Assembly: GCF_004027225.2 (NCBI RefSeq)
Contig: NC_046358.1
Span: 68,963,028 to 69,027,027 of the forward strand
Direction: 5' to 3'
Origin: Strigops habroptila
Taxonomy: Eukaryota; Chordata; Aves; Psittaciformes; Psittacidae
DNA: 64,000 nucleotides
Part shown: positions 45,641-58,232 of the stretch, in pieces
Position numbering within the stretch: the stretch's first letter is position 1
Layout: every line of letters starts with the position of its first letter
Notes under the pieces: model-generated
Database searches by the model: none
Told to the model about the DNA's origin: nothing
What the model saw: only the letters and a program-made list of their open reading frames with translations
Translations under genes and position numbers: made by a program

Positions 45641-48600
45641 TTACCACTGAAGTTTCTCAGCCAGTGCTGATCCCTCCCTGGAGCAATGCTGTGCTTTCTC
45701 CCTGTGTCACCATACGCAACCTGAGTTCAGAGACCACCCCAGAGATCTGGAAAAAGCCAATGTGCAACCAGCTCAAAGGTGCCTCCTGTATCAGCCTGGA
45801 GTTTATTAACCTTGCTTGTCACCATGACATCAGAGCACATCTTAAAAATCCTTCTTACAAAGCATCATGACAATGTTCTGACAGCTCCCATGAGCAAACC
45901 TCTCGTGACACTGGATGGCAGCTGTCCTGAACAGTGGTTAAAGCCAATGCAGGTTTTAGCACAGGGCCGAAAGAAATCCATTATAAATGTCTTTGCTGGC
46001 AGGAAGGTTACTGGAGCAGTGCCCAGACACTTGCCGTTGGTCAGGCACCCTTTGTGCAAGCCCTGCCTGAAGATGCTCATGCTGAGAAGGAACCAGGGGG
46101 GCATTTTCTTCCCCTGACAGAAGGGAACTGAGGTGCAGAATCCCTGTGTTTTGGTCACATTTTCCACATGGTATTTGCCAGAGCTGAGGCTTAAGCTCAG
46201 CTCTTCTGTGAGTTAAGCAGCTCTCGTGTGAGTTAACCTATACAGGACCAGAGAGGCCAAGTTCAGCCTGAACACAACATGCCTGTCCATGCAGGTGGCG
46301 GATGTATTTGGACATGGAGTGTGCTGGAATCCAGCCTGTGTCTGAGCCAGGAATAGCACAAGGCGGAGACGATGGGCAGGGGGTTTGCCACGCTCAGCAG
46401 CATCCCACAGCATTGCCCAGCCAGCGCCAACCAGGTTGTACGTGACAGGGACAAACCTCTCCTTCCACCCATGTGGGTGGAGGGCACAAGAGCCCACCCT
46501 CCATCCGTGGCAGTGCGGTGCGGCGCAGCAGGAGCAGATGGGCAGGAGTGTCGGCTCCACTCCGGAAGCAGGTGGCTTCTTCTGGAGGGCTGGAATCCTA
46601 CTGCCGGTGGAGGATGGGGCACGGCTGAGAACCCTCCTTGCTGAGCACAGGCAGGGACATGACTGTGAGGAGGGCCATGATGCACGACCCACAGGTGAGA
46701 CACAGGCTCTGCCATGGAGCTCTACACCCATTATGGACCCCCTATTTTCATTCCAAGAATGAGAGTCACAGACTGGTTTGGGCTGGAAGGGACCTTAAAG
46801 CTCATCCAGTTCCAATCCCCTGCCACAGGCAGGGACATCTTCCACTAGAGCAGGTTGCTCCAAGCCCCTGTGTCCAACCGGGCCTTGAACACTGCCAGGG
46901 ATGGGGCAGCCACAGCTTCTGTGGGCAACCTGAGAATGCAGATAAACCATTCTTGGGATGCCAGCTTCTAATTTTAAGACACAATTCTGCTGTCTTTCTA
47001 CTCAAAAATGTAGAGTTGCTGGTGCTCAGCGGACAGAGCTGAGGAGGAAGCCTCTGCAAGCAGGCTTGTACTCAGTGGGAGGAAGAAGCTGATCCAATAT
47101 GAGATGGCTGAGATGCAGCAGGACAAGGAATCTGCGTGTTCCTCACTGTCCTCTCCTCCCTGTGATCACGATGACTTCCCACCTGGAGGGATGCAAAACG
47201 CCTTTTTCCTGAATCCAAACACATGCAGTTTGTGGGGGTGGAAGTAAATGATAAAAGGTTATCATTCCCTCTCATTGATCTTGTGAAAACCAGGTACAAA
47301 ACAGCATTATGTCACGAAATGTATTAAAAAGATTACAAATATCATGACATTATCAAGGTAAAATGCCAGAGACCATGACAGCATTATGGCTTTCTGCTGG
47401 GCTCAAATTAGTGTCCATTAGAGGTGCAGGTGGAGCTGCACTCCCAGCTCCAGGTACAGAGTAAAATCTCACCTTCGTATTGAAAAGAATTAGTACAGCA
47501 AGTCAGAACTTGACTTGTCTCCACTAAGTTATCACACAGGATGAAACATGCTCTGAAGTGGATTAAAAATCTGAGCAAACTCTATTTATTGGCAGCCAAC
47601 TTGGAAACACCTAAACCAGTGGGTTACGTAGGCAGTGATGGTGTTTAGGGGAACTTTGTAGCATCTGTTTGCAAGTAATAGTTTTTTCTAGGTTTTGCTG
47701 CTGCAGGCATCCCTCTGGGAAAGATGCTACTTGGTAGGACTGCAAAGGAACAAGCGTGGTCCTCCAGGAAAGGAGGCAGAAGGAAGGATGGCAAAAGCTG
47801 GTCTAAAAGAAGGCAGAATTGCTGGTGGAGGTTGTTTTCAGGCTTCTGAGAGGAGATAATAACAGGGGAGGCAGGAAAAATAATGCTGGCTGGGAAAAGA
47901 GAGATGAGCAGTGAGGTTTGGTTTAAACTCAAGTGGCATTTGCTAATGCTGCCAGGGCTGTAGAGCTCTCACCTGCATTTCTCACTGAGCAAATTTCCTC
48001 TAAGTGAATAAAACTATGGCAGCAACAGTTGTTTAAAAAGACTTCTTCAGAAGTACTCTTTAGGGTACTTTTTAGATTAATTTTCATGAAGTCTCCTTTT
48101 GCAGCGTTCTGCTTCAAAACTCTAAGGACGCCTGTGAGTTTGTCCTTTCCCATTGAGAGGCATCGGGGCATTAAAGTGATGCTCCATGGCCCCTCCACCA
48201 GCCCTGCGGACCCACACGATCCTCATCAATTCCTTCACCCAGCACCCTCCGAAGCAAAACCACTGTGGCTTTATGCACAGGAATATGTTCAGGACTTTAT
48301 CCTTGTTGTATTCACAGCAAAACCATTGTTTCATTCAGAGTCCTCTGAAGTGAGGAAGTTTTGAAGAGCTGCCTTGCAGAAATCCCGTGGGATCAGCTCA
48401 GTGATTAGTTTTTGCACAGGGCACTCACTGATGGATTGTGCTGGGTTTTCATTACACAGAGTTTGGTGTGATTGCTCTCCACAGGGCACCTGGCAGGCAT
48501 TTTTGAGGAAGAAAACCATAAGACACACCAGAGCCCAGCAAAACTCCTCTCAGTTAATGGTACGGCAGCAACAGCTCATGCCATGTGGGTCATTTTTTGC

Positions 48601-49760
48601 TGCCTGGTTTTACTCCTGGTTAGTTTTTGTTTGGAATATCTACTTCTGGACTTCAAAAAGTGCCCAATAAAGGCTGAATTCGAGTAACTTGCAGGTTGTG
48701 GGTACTCATGTTAGTGCCCCAGCTTGGTAAAGCACTTCCATGGGATTTATTTTAAGCATGTGTTCAAGACCATATGCTGAAATGTTTTGCCAGAGCTAAG
48801 AATGGATCTGAAACTGTTGAGTTTTACACTCAGTGAAGCCAAAACTGGTAATCCAGTTCACAGACTGTTCCGTGTAGGAGCAAGGCTCAGATCCTGCTGG
48901 GATAAAGGGGACAAGAGATCTTGCAAAAGTCTCTTCTTCTCCACCCAAAGTGTTGAATTTTTAGCATTAAAAAAATGCTGAAGGTTATCAAATCTTTACA
49001 GTGACATTTTCAGTTTGACTAAAAATGTGTGGGGTATAGCAGGGGAACAAACACAGGTAATTGGAAATTCCACAACAGTAGCACCATGTGTCCATGTGTT
49101 CATCTGCTCCCAGAGAGTTGGGCTGTCTGGTGCGACTTTGTCTGCCCTGATGCTTTGCACAAGCTACTGTGCATCATGGCACACGTGGTCCCACGGGGAT
49201 GTAGTGACCATAAAGGAGACCAGAGGAATGATGCACCCGTGGCATAAAACTAAGAGGACCCAACTGGCATTTCTAAACCAACATCACCACACTTTTATGT
49301 CTTTTGGGGTTTTGATAGTTGGGTATTTATGTCACAGGAAGCTCAAGATGGGACCAGACACCAGGGAAACTAACCCATAGAGCCTCTCTGGTGTGCGGCT
49401 TTCTCCTTCTCAAGTCGCTTGATCCATGTGTAATCCAAATAACCAAGGTCTGCAAGGCAGCATGACTCCTTACTATATTGTCCACAAACTTGCTCTGGCT
49501 TTTCTGAACACAGGTACTTATGGAGTTGGAAATTAAGCATGAAAATTTGTTCCTTGAGATTGGCATTCAAAGTTTGCTGAGCTGATGGAGTCCTTAATGC
49601 AGGAGCTGAGAGCAATGGCACACTAGCACTTCTTAAAATGGATGGCCAGCCTTGTACAATATGAAGACAATTCCAGGACAGGGCAGGAGATGTGATGACG
49701 GATGGCATCTTTTTTCAGGAAGGACTGTTTGAATCCACTCTTTGCTGTCCTTCCTGTGAT
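45641..49760. other. Intergenic stretch with one CR1
   Basis: There is no recognisable gene. A CR1 lies at 46.76-46.93 kb. Confidence 0.5.
46763..46931 (-). mobile_element. CR1 LINE 3' fragment
   Basis: It runs from GAGTCACAGACTGGTTTGGG to TTCTGTGGGCAACCTGAG. The usual ATAGAATC tail is eroded. Confidence 0.93.
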
Positions 49761-49768
49761 CTAAGATT

Positions 49769-49831
49769 TCATAGAGTCACAGACTGGTTTGGGTTGGAAG
49801 GAACCTTAAAGCTCATCTAGTTCCAATGCTC
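49769..49831 (-). mobile_element. CR1 LINE tail only
   Basis: TCATAGAGTCACAGACTGG is followed by AAGCTCATCTAGTTCCAA, after which similarity ends. Confidence 0.88.
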
Positions 49832-49993
49832 CTCTGTGTCCTCCCCCTCCACCCGAGGGCTTCTGAGGCATTTTGCACTTAGGAAGAAATAAGAATGTTT
49901 TAAAACTTGCTGCTGGCTGTGGAAGTCCTGCAACACCGCTGCACCTCTTCCGTGTAAACACCAGCCTTATTTTGGGGGGGCTTCTGCTGAGTA

Positions 49994-50212
49994 GTAGAAT
50001 CAGCCAGGTTGGAAAAGACCTTTCAGATCATCAAGTCCAACCGTTCCCCAGCACTGCCAAGGCCACCACTAAACCATGTCACTGGGGGCCTCATCTACAC
50101 GGTTTGTGAATGCTTCCAGGGACGGTGACTCCACCACTGCCCTGGGAAGCCTGTTCCAATGCCTGACCACCCTTTGGGGAAGGGATTTTCCTAATACCCA
50201 ACCTAAACCTCT
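49994..50212 (-). mobile_element. CR1 LINE fragment, diverged subfamily
   Basis: TAGAATCAGCCAGGTTGG and ACCACTAAACCATGTCAC place it with the 3.9-kb and 16.0-kb copies. Confidence 0.92.
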
Positions 50213-51108
50213 TACCTCCTGCAGTAAGACTTGGCAGAGAATGGACTGAGTGTAGCTGTATGTCGTGAGACTGTTTTCATCAGTTTTTCATTTCATGCCT
50301 TTCAGCTCCACTGATCTCCTCCTGTTCATTCATTAGGAGATAACAGAGCACAACAATCTTCCTCACAACACTTCTGTTCACAGCTTTCTGCTGGCTCCTT
50401 TTTTGAAGACTCTTAATGCAGTGGAACACGCCTTCAGTGGCAGAACATACAGAAGCTCAATGCCCTTTGCTAAAGGCTTTTTAGAACTGACTAATGAAAA
50501 CCTCGTGGTATTGGGCCATTGCACAGACTTTAATCAAATCAGCCTAGTCCAAACATCATAGTGCCACTACAGGGAAAGGGAATTTCATATTTACTGCAAG
50601 AAGAACAGGAAAAAGCTGGCAATCTCATACACAGAAAGGATTTAAATTGAAGACTGAACCCATGTGCAGCAACTTACATTTGCCATCTGAAGCGACTGGC
50701 ATCCGTGGCGGGAGATACCAGCAACGAATCTGGACAGATGACTCACTAGGGAAGTGTAAGAAAAGGATATACACAAACATGAAGTCCATATGCTTTGTCC
50801 AGAGGAGGCCCTCTTCTTTGAAGGCCAGCCTGGAATGCTTGCTTTTCTTCCAAATTGGATCTAGAGTAAGAACAGATCCATTTTGCTGTGAGATGTAGCC
50901 TACTACCACTGAAAAGCGTACTTGCGTGCCAGATCCACCCCTGCACACAGCCAGAGCTGCCCAGGCACCTGCTTTTTTCCAGTTGGGAACTGGTTGGAAT
51001 TTAGTGTGTTGGGGCACTTATCTGGGCTTTCTGGACATCCAGAGTATGTTGGAAGAGTAGCTCCAGTGGGGCTGGTAGATATCTGGAAAACTCATGGTTG
51101 ATATGATG
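50213..51108. other. Intergenic stretch, nothing recognised
   Basis: Only short frames on both strands, without splice support. Confidence 0.5.
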
Positions 51109-51125
51109 GTAGGTAGGTAGGTAGA
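51109..51125. repeat. TAGG tetranucleotide microsatellite
   Basis: Four copies of TAGG follow each other directly upstream of a CR1. Confidence 0.85.
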
Positions 51126-51149
51126 TGGGCTACATCCCCAGAGCATAAG

Positions 51150-51365
51150 CAGCAGGTCGAGGGAGGGGATTCTCCCCCTCTGCTGCACTCTGGGGAGACC
51201 CCCCCTGCAGTCCTGTATCCAGCTCTGGGGCAACAACACAAGAGGGATGTGGAGCTGTTGGAGCGAGTCCAGACGAGGCCACGGAGATGCTGCGAGGGCT
51301 GGAGCAGCTCTGCTCTGGAGCCAGGCTGAGAGAGCTGGGCTTGTTCAGCCTGGAGAAAAGAAGGA
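51150..51365 (+). mobile_element. CR1 LINE internal fragment
   Basis: It covers CTGCACTCTGGGGAGACC to TTCAGCCTGGAGAAAAGAAG, upstream of the usual 3' end. The 3' tail is missing here. Confidence 0.93.
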
Positions 51366-51857
51366 GGACTTTAAGATGTGCTAACATGGTTACACATGGT
51401 TGTCTGCTCATCCTCTAATGATGCATTAACTTTAACACTAAGGGTCAGGTTCTTAACTACAGAGGAAGCAGCACTGAAAAGGTTAAGAAGGGACTGGACT
51501 CTCCAATTGCCCCTAGAGCAAAAATATAGGCTGCATTAATTATAAACGATAAGATATCAAAAGTTGAAGTATGTAGAAGATGGATAGAGGCAGATGAAGC
51601 AATGAACAGCCTTGGCGCTAGAAACGGGAGGCAAAAATAGGGCAAAGAGATGTCATCAATCTGAGGGCTATTTTCAAAATATCATGTCCAAAAAAACCTT
51701 GGCCTGACCTTTTTGGGGAGAAGTGGCGAGTGTGGAACAGAGGAGCCCTGCAGGAGGCACTGCCCAGGGCCTGAGTGGCCAGCAGGCAGAAGAGCTAGGC
51801 CGGGTGGAGGAGCTGGGGCTGCTGTACCATGTCGCCTGGCTTGGGAACTTCAGAGCA

Positions 51858-51990
51858 AGTGTTCCAGGCCAGGTTGGACAGGACTTGGAGCAACCTGCTC
51901 TAGTGGAAGGTGTCCCTGCCTGTGGCAGGACGTTGGAACTGGATGAGCTTTAAGGTTCCTTCCAACCCAAATCAGTCCATGAGTCTATGA
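51858..51990 (+). mobile_element. CR1 LINE 3' fragment
   Basis: It runs from GTGTTCCAGGCCAGGTTGG to CATGAGTCTATGA. It could be the displaced 3' half of the element at 51.15 kb, with about 490 bp of unrelated or degraded sequence between. Confidence 0.92.
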
Positions 51991-52243
51991 CCTCTTATTT
52001 CTGTATCCAGAGTCTGGATAACAGAGACTCATTCAAGGCCTTCTAGTAAGCGACACATACTCTAATGGAAACAATTGTAGGAATTTTTATTCCCCTTTCC
52101 CTGGAGAGCATCCCTCTACAGAGCCACAAACCCATCCCATTGTTCTTCAGATCTTTTCTCAACACTTGCCTTTACTGCATTGCTTACAAGACATGGAGTC
52201 AGAGATGGCTGCTGTCAAGCTGCATGTGCTGACCAGGACTGAG

Positions 52244-52373
52244 TCATAGAGTCACAGGCTGGTTTGGGTTGGAATGAACCTTAAAGTTCATCCAGTTCCA
52301 ACCCCCTGCCAAGGGCAGGCACACCTTCCACCAGGTTGCTCCAAGCCCCTGGCCTTGAACACTGCCAGGGATG
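52244..52373 (-). mobile_element. CR1 LINE 3' fragment
   Basis: The inverted tail is TCATAGAGTCACAGGCTGG. The copy ends ACTGCCAGGGATGTGGC and has a small internal deletion (CACCTTCCACCAGGTTGC). Confidence 0.93.
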
Positions 52374-52423
52374 TGGCATTCCAGGAAGGAATCCTTGCTA
52401 TTTCTTACTCCCTCTGTCCACAG

Positions 52424-53106
52424 GCTTTAGCTGGTGGCCAGATTTGAGGGGAGGCCTCTGGGATGGGACCATCATCCTGATCTGTGGCTGCATTGTGTGC
52501 TGTGCAGCGTGCTTTGGGCCCACTCCTACAGCTCCTAGGACATACATCAGCAGCATTTATTTTTTATGTACAGTGATCTACACCATCTCCTATGGGAATA
52601 ATAGCAGGAAGAGGCTGTGCAGTGCCAAAAATCCTGTTCTCCTTCAGTACTCCCCAGTCGGATTTTCTCAGAGTTGTTCTGTTGGGGTAGAAAATCCCTG
52701 GAAGAGTTTCTCTGGGATACTAACTCTTTGCATCCTGTAAGTAAGACTCGCTTTCAGCCCCGGCACTGCAGAGGAGCAACACAACAGTATTTTGTGGCCT
52801 CACAGTAAAAATCGCTGCTTTGTTGTGCATCCAGAAGGGTTATCTCCAAGGCCACATTTTCTGCTTTTGGCTGAGATGCCAGTGAACATCCATACAGAGA
52901 ACACAGCATCCATGGTCAGAGAAAATGAGGCAAGCGTAGAAAAGGTGGAAACTTACTGTGATGTGAGGAAGAGGAGAGCTGTGAAGAAGAAAGTGGTGGG
53001 AGAAAAGGAATTTGCTCCCCAAAGAGCTCAGAGCACTGCCCAGGAAGAAGAGCAAGAAAGCCCAACGTACCCATCAGCCCAGATATACATGCCCTTGAAA
53101 GGCTGA
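52424..53106 (+). CDS. Candidate two-exon small membrane protein, partial
   Basis: Segment 52424-52736 follows an acceptor (CCTCTGTCCACAG) and ends at a strong donor (CCT, GTAAGTAAG). Segment 52806-53106 follows GGCCTCACAG and ends in TGA. Both boundaries are phase 2, so the frame continues across a 69-nt intron. The first part has a hydrophobic helix (TIILICGCIVCCAACF), and a second hydrophobic stretch follows (YISSIYFLCTVIYTI). The second part is charged and ends ESPTYPSAQIYMPLKG, with tyrosine motifs (YCDV, IYMPL) like those of signalling adaptors. No start codon exon was found, and I do not recognise the protein. It could be chance. Confidence 0.25.
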
Positions 53107-54150
53107 AGAGGGGCTCAAGAGGTGACACAGAGCTCCAGGGCGAGGGAAGGAGCAAGCCCAAGGCAGAATGTTCAACTATTGTCAGGAACACCTTGATAAC
53201 AGCTGAAAGAGACCACATGAGCCCTTCTGGGAGGCTGGTGGTGCTCAGCGAAGGCAGCAGCATGCTAAGCCTCAAGGATAACCCAGCAGTTTGTCTCTGG
53301 CCAGGCGTGTGTTGGTTATTCTTCAGCCAGAGCTGCACAGACCTGGCTGCAGATCTGAGCTGCAGAGGGAGGAATGAGACTTTCCTTCTTCTGCGCACAC
53401 AGAGCCATGATCCCAGGCTCAGCAGGGTCTGGACTTGTTCTTATTTAATGGCATTTTAACCACGCCTCACTCTAATCTTTGGCCTTTTAGCCTCCAGATC
53501 CTTGGCCAGTAGACAGAAAGCTTCCAATAAGCTTTTAATTGTGTGTGTAGCCTTGTTGTTGTGATGGCTGCTGCCCTACTGGTGACTGATGGCCTGAACC
53601 CTGCCGAGGGGGTGGGGAGCACGGTAAAAACCCTCTGAACAAATAAGCTGGGATTTTATTACAGCTTGTGTCACACCAGAGGAGCAAGAGCTGAGTCACT
53701 GCCAGGTACAGACAGTGACTGTGAGTCACCAGCACAACCCAGCTCATCAATAAACCCGGTGCTGCACTGCCCAGCACTCCCCTGCAGTGAGGCAGGACAT
53801 GCACCAGATGGGTAGGACCACAGCCTTGCTCCAAGGACACCATTGGGTACTGGTTCCTTTGGATCTGGCTGTCACTTGGAGAAGCTGTGGAGGGTTCACC
53901 ATACCCACAGGCAGAGTGTGGAGGGCACATAGAGCTCAGTGCTGGAGACATCCCTCTTCGTGCTGGGGTGCCCTGGCAGGGTGCTGGCAAGGGGTGCATC
54001 CTGTGCAGGCTTGAAGGGGTGACTGTGGAGCCAGGTGTCTTCAAGGTTTTTGGCACACAGAAAACCAGCATGTTGCTGTGTACCCATGGTGTGACACAAG
54101 AGGAATTGGGGATCTGCGGAAGGGTCAAGGACTCAAGGCTGAACTAAATA
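53107..54150. other. Intergenic stretch, nothing recognised
   Basis: A possible AATAAA occurs at about 53749, but nothing ties it to a transcript. Confidence 0.4.
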
Positions 54151-54156
54151 TGGCCA

Positions 54157-54412
54157 GCAGGTTGAAGGAGGGAATTCTCCCCCTCTGCTGCACTCTGGGG
54201 AGACCCCCCCTGCAGTCCTGCGTCCAGCTCTGGGGCAACAACACAAAAGGACATGGAGCTGTTAGATCTAGGCCAGAGGAGGCCACAGAGATGCTGTGAG
54301 GGCTGGAGCACCTCTGCTCTGGAGCCAGGCTGAGAGAGCTGGGCTTGTTCAGCCTGGAGAAGAGAAGGCTCCTTAAGGGGAGACCTTAGAGCAGCTTCCA
54401 GTACATAAAGAG
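54157..54412 (+). mobile_element. CR1 LINE internal fragment
   Basis: It shares its 5' boundary region with the 51.15-kb copy (GGGAATTCTCCCCCTCTGC here, GGGATTCTCCCCCTCTGC there) and stops near CTTCCAGTACATAAAGAGG, before the 3' end. Confidence 0.93.
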
Positions 54413-54651
54413 GGCCAGAGCCATCACGATAACTCTCCTGCAGGGATGTCAGGTCAGCCAGGGAAGAGCTTCAGGATCTCTGCTGGCCTGGAGTCGATTT
54501 GGTGATTTGGGGCCATTTCCTCATGGCAAACTTTCATACCTGAACTGCGCCCTGCCAGGGAGCACCAGCGAAAGCAGGTGCTGGGTTTATGTGTAATAGT
54601 GTAATGGAGACCTTTTCCTCTAGCTCTGCTCAGTGCCTGCGCTAGGAATAA

Positions 54652-54749
54652 ATCATAGAATCACAGATAGGTTTGGGTTGGAAGGGACCTTAAAGCTCAT
54701 CCAGTTCCAACCCCCTGCCACAGGCAGGGACACCTTCCACTAGACCAGG
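54652..54749 (-). mobile_element. CR1 LINE 3' fragment
   Basis: About 100 bp run from ATCATAGAATCACAGATAGG to CCACTAGACCAGG. Confidence 0.93.
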
Positions 54750-55745
54750 TAAATAAATGGATGTTTCTTTCTGTGGGGTGCTGTGCCAGCATCTCCTGAC
54801 AGCTTTCCTTTTACAGAAAGCCCCTTTAAAGATAAACCAGACAAAATGAAACAATAAACCTCTTGGAAAAATTAAAGGCAAAGAAGGGTAATTTAACACA
54901 GAGTTAATAAAGGCAATGAATAATCTGCCAAGTAGCCAGGGGACAGATATGATGTGAAGCTACCACTCAAAATCTTCTCATCCTTCTTTGCTAATTCATC
55001 CTCTTTCAGCATCACCCCATCTCCTGCCCTCGTCCTTCAGTGGCATGGTGCCTATTATATCAAAGGTGCCCAAGTGCTTCCCATTATTCTATGTGCAGAA
55101 ATTGCCTCGCTCAGCCCCAAAATATATCTGTCACCGTGGGAGGAGGATGGAGCATACGATAATTAACATTACACAATAGCTCAGGACCAGAAGCAAAGGA
55201 TAAACTTGGTGTTGAGTTGAAAATAAGCTGAGCTGTGTAGGATGATCCAGCCAAGCTGGAATTGAGCCACCAGCTCTTCAGCCCCAGGTGTGCAAGCGCT
55301 CTGGCACGGTTGTTCTGACTTCATTTTAGGAAGTGGCAGCCCTGGCCTGGCAGCACCAGCCAGCGCAGGACTGAGCGATGGGCTCGACTTGACTCAGTGC
55401 ATCTGACAGCAGCACCTTCTGAACATCTTCAGATTTCCAGGAAACCTTGGAAGAAGGCCCAGCCTGCCAGGCAACTCTTTAGAAACTGGGAAACCAATCA
55501 GAGTTTCAGAAAATCCCATTAGTGCCTCTGCGGAAACGCTCCGTGCACACGCGTGAGTCACTTCTCACACCAGTGTGAGTGTCACGCTGATGGATTAGTG
55601 CTGCAGGACTGAGGTGGCCTCGTGGCTGCTGCAATACAGCAAAAGATGTCAAACTCTGCAGCAAGCACAGCATGCTCTGAGCAGTCCCAGCTGGCGGCTG
55701 AACCGTGGTGCTCACTGAAGCCCTGAGAGGTCAATACTTTCAGTT

Positions 55746-56105
55746 CATAGAATCCCAGACTGGTTTGGGTTGGAAGGGACCTTAAAGCTCAGCCAGTTCC
55801 AATCCCCTGCCACAGGCAGGGACACCTTCCACTAGACCAGGTTGTTCCAAGCCCCGTCCAGCCTGGCCTTGAACACTGCCAGGGATGGGGCAGCCACAGC
55901 TTCTCTGGGCAACCTGTGCCAGCACCTCAGCACCCTCACAGGGAAGAACTTCTGCCTAAGAGCTCATCTCAATCTCCCCTCTGTCAGGTTAAAGCCATTC
56001 CCCCTTGTCCTGTCCCTGCAGGCCTTTGTCAAAAGCCCCTCTCCAGATTGCTTATGGGCTGCTTTAGGTATTGGAAGACTGCTATAAGATCTCCTCTGAT
56101 CCAAA
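55746..56105 (-). mobile_element. CR1 LINE 3' fragment
   Basis: An inverted copy starts CATAGAATCCCAGACTGG and ends around CTGCTATAAGATCTCC. Confidence 0.95.
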
Positions 56106-58090
56106 GATCTCAGGCACTAGTATGCTAATTTATTCTTGCTCAGTTGGTGGGATGCTGTTATTGAAAGGAGACCAAGACGGAAGTGGGACCCAGGCGCCTT
56201 GTAACAGTCTGCGCTGCTGATCAGCAATGACACTGCAGACACTGGGGACCTCAGCTCAGTTCCTGCCTCATACTGGTGGGACTCAGGGTAGACAGAGAGC
56301 ATAGGCAGCGTGGGAAGGACAAGCACCAGGAGCAGTTTGCTGATGGGAATGGGCCATCCTTCCCCTGAAGAGCTAGTCTTGGGACAGCCAGCATAGGCAA
56401 GCTGTCCCCATGTGCAGACTCCCATGCATCTTGAGATGTCATCATAAGCAACATTTGCTGGTGCCTTCCCCCATCACAGGGATTTCACCCACCAGCAGCC
56501 CTGTACAGCAATGCCAACATGCTGCCAACCATGCCACACAGTGTGGAGAAAGAGCCTGGGAAGGCATCTGCATGTGCTGCAGGACACAGGGCTGAGAGCA
56601 AAGAGGTACTGAAGCAGTGAGGCCCCGAATCCCCTTCCATCAGCACGCAGCCTCGCTCATGCAGGGGTTTTGAGCACACTGCCTGTGACTAACACCTCGG
56701 TGTTCAGCAGCCTCAGCCATACCAAGGATGCTCTTCTGCTCCCCACACGACTTTTCCTCCTGTTCCTCCACTGCTGCTAAAGCTCTTTAGCTAAGGACAG
56801 CCCCAGCTGAAGCTGCCTCTCCTGCAGGGAAGGAAGGAGGCGCTGGCCATGAAAGCTTTAAGCTCATTAGCTGCCACTGGAACGGGTGATTAGGTTGATT
56901 TGTGCAGGAAGCACAGTGGGAGCACTCTTTCTTCTTCAGGCACCACCGACAGAGAAGGGAGGCCTCCTGACTCCCCTTCGGTGCAGGATTAAGGAAAAGT
57001 ATTGGGAAGAAAGAGCATGTTGAATACAAGCTCTGCTGGGGAGATCTCTGGCAGGTTCCAAAGCCTTCTGTGACATAGGTTCCAAAGCCCTCTGTGACAT
57101 AGGAAGGGACTGGAGAGAAGCACAAAGCAAAGGGCTGGCTCTGAGCGGTCTCCAGGTCCATGCTGGGAGTGTGGTGAGGGTGGTGCAGTGGTGGGACTAG
57201 GCTGGGGCTGGCCTGCACCAGAGCTCACTGCCCTGCCCCATGGGGCACCAGGCAGAAGGGACACTGGCATGGGATGTCCTGCAGCAATAGGGAACAGGGC
57301 ACTATGCATCTGCTTTCTAACAGGCACTAAATACACTTTGAGCCTCCCGACGCAGGACCAGCCCTCAAACCCCATCCTCTGCTTTCCCCAAGCCCCAGGT
57401 TTGAGGCAGACGGGTGTTTCCTGCCCACACCTCCAGCAAAACTTCTCTTCTGCTCATGAAAAAGCTCCTGCCAAAACTGTGGCTAGCCCAGCAGAGACAC
57501 TGCGCCATGGGACCCCATCATGAAAGCACCACGTGTCTTCTCCTGTGACACCGTTCCTGTGCCCAAATGATGCTTCTGGCACAGGCTGTTTTCTTCCCTG
57601 CTCCAAGGAAGAACAATACAGGGCCCTTGGGCATGCAGCGATGTTGTGGGGCTATTCTGGCAAGCCGTTAGCAAAGGCTGAGGGAACACAGCGAGGTAAT
57701 TGCTGAAGATGAGACTAATCTCATTTTTTTGTTGTGAAAGGGGTGTGAAGAAGAGAAAAGGAGATGTACTGTTAAATTACCATCAGGGCTGCTATAGTAA
57801 CACGGCTTTAAAGATTGCCTAGCTGGCCTCCTCGGGGCTATAGAAACCTCTTCAGATTGTTCTGTAGTTTTCCACTATCTCCTGACGCAGACCGGCCAGG
57901 GCTGCCTCATGCTCTCTGGCTACACCGTGCTGTGACCGTGCACCCACCAGCACCTCACTCAAACACACCAGAGCTGACCACAGAGGGAGCTGCTGCCTCC
58001 AGAGAGTGCAGTGGAAGGAAGTGGAATGAGTTTCGGGGATATTTGTTCACCTTTCTCCATTCCAGGGCCTGGATAGTTTCAGAGAAGTAC
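56106..58090. other. Intergenic stretch, nothing recognised
   Basis: Its only notable feature is a 24-bp tandem duplication at 57054-57101. Confidence 0.5.
57054..57101. repeat. Tandem duplication of a 24-bp unit
   Basis: The unit GGTTCCAAAGCC(T/C)TCTGTGACATA occurs twice in direct succession with one difference. It keeps a reading frame on both strands because 24 is a multiple of three. Confidence 0.85.
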
Positions 58091-58096
58091 CTTTAA

Positions 58097-58232
58097 TCAT
58101 AGAATCTCAGAGAGGTTTGGGTTGGAAGGGACCTTAAAGCTCCTTAAGTTCCAACCCCCTGCCACAAGCAGGGACACCTTCCATTATACCAGGTTGCTTC
58201 AAGCCCCCTCCAGCCTGGCCTTGAACACTGCC
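58097..58232 (-). mobile_element. CR1 LINE 3' fragment
   Basis: It runs from ATCATAGAATCTCAGAGAGG to GGCCTTGAACACTGCC. Confidence 0.94.
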
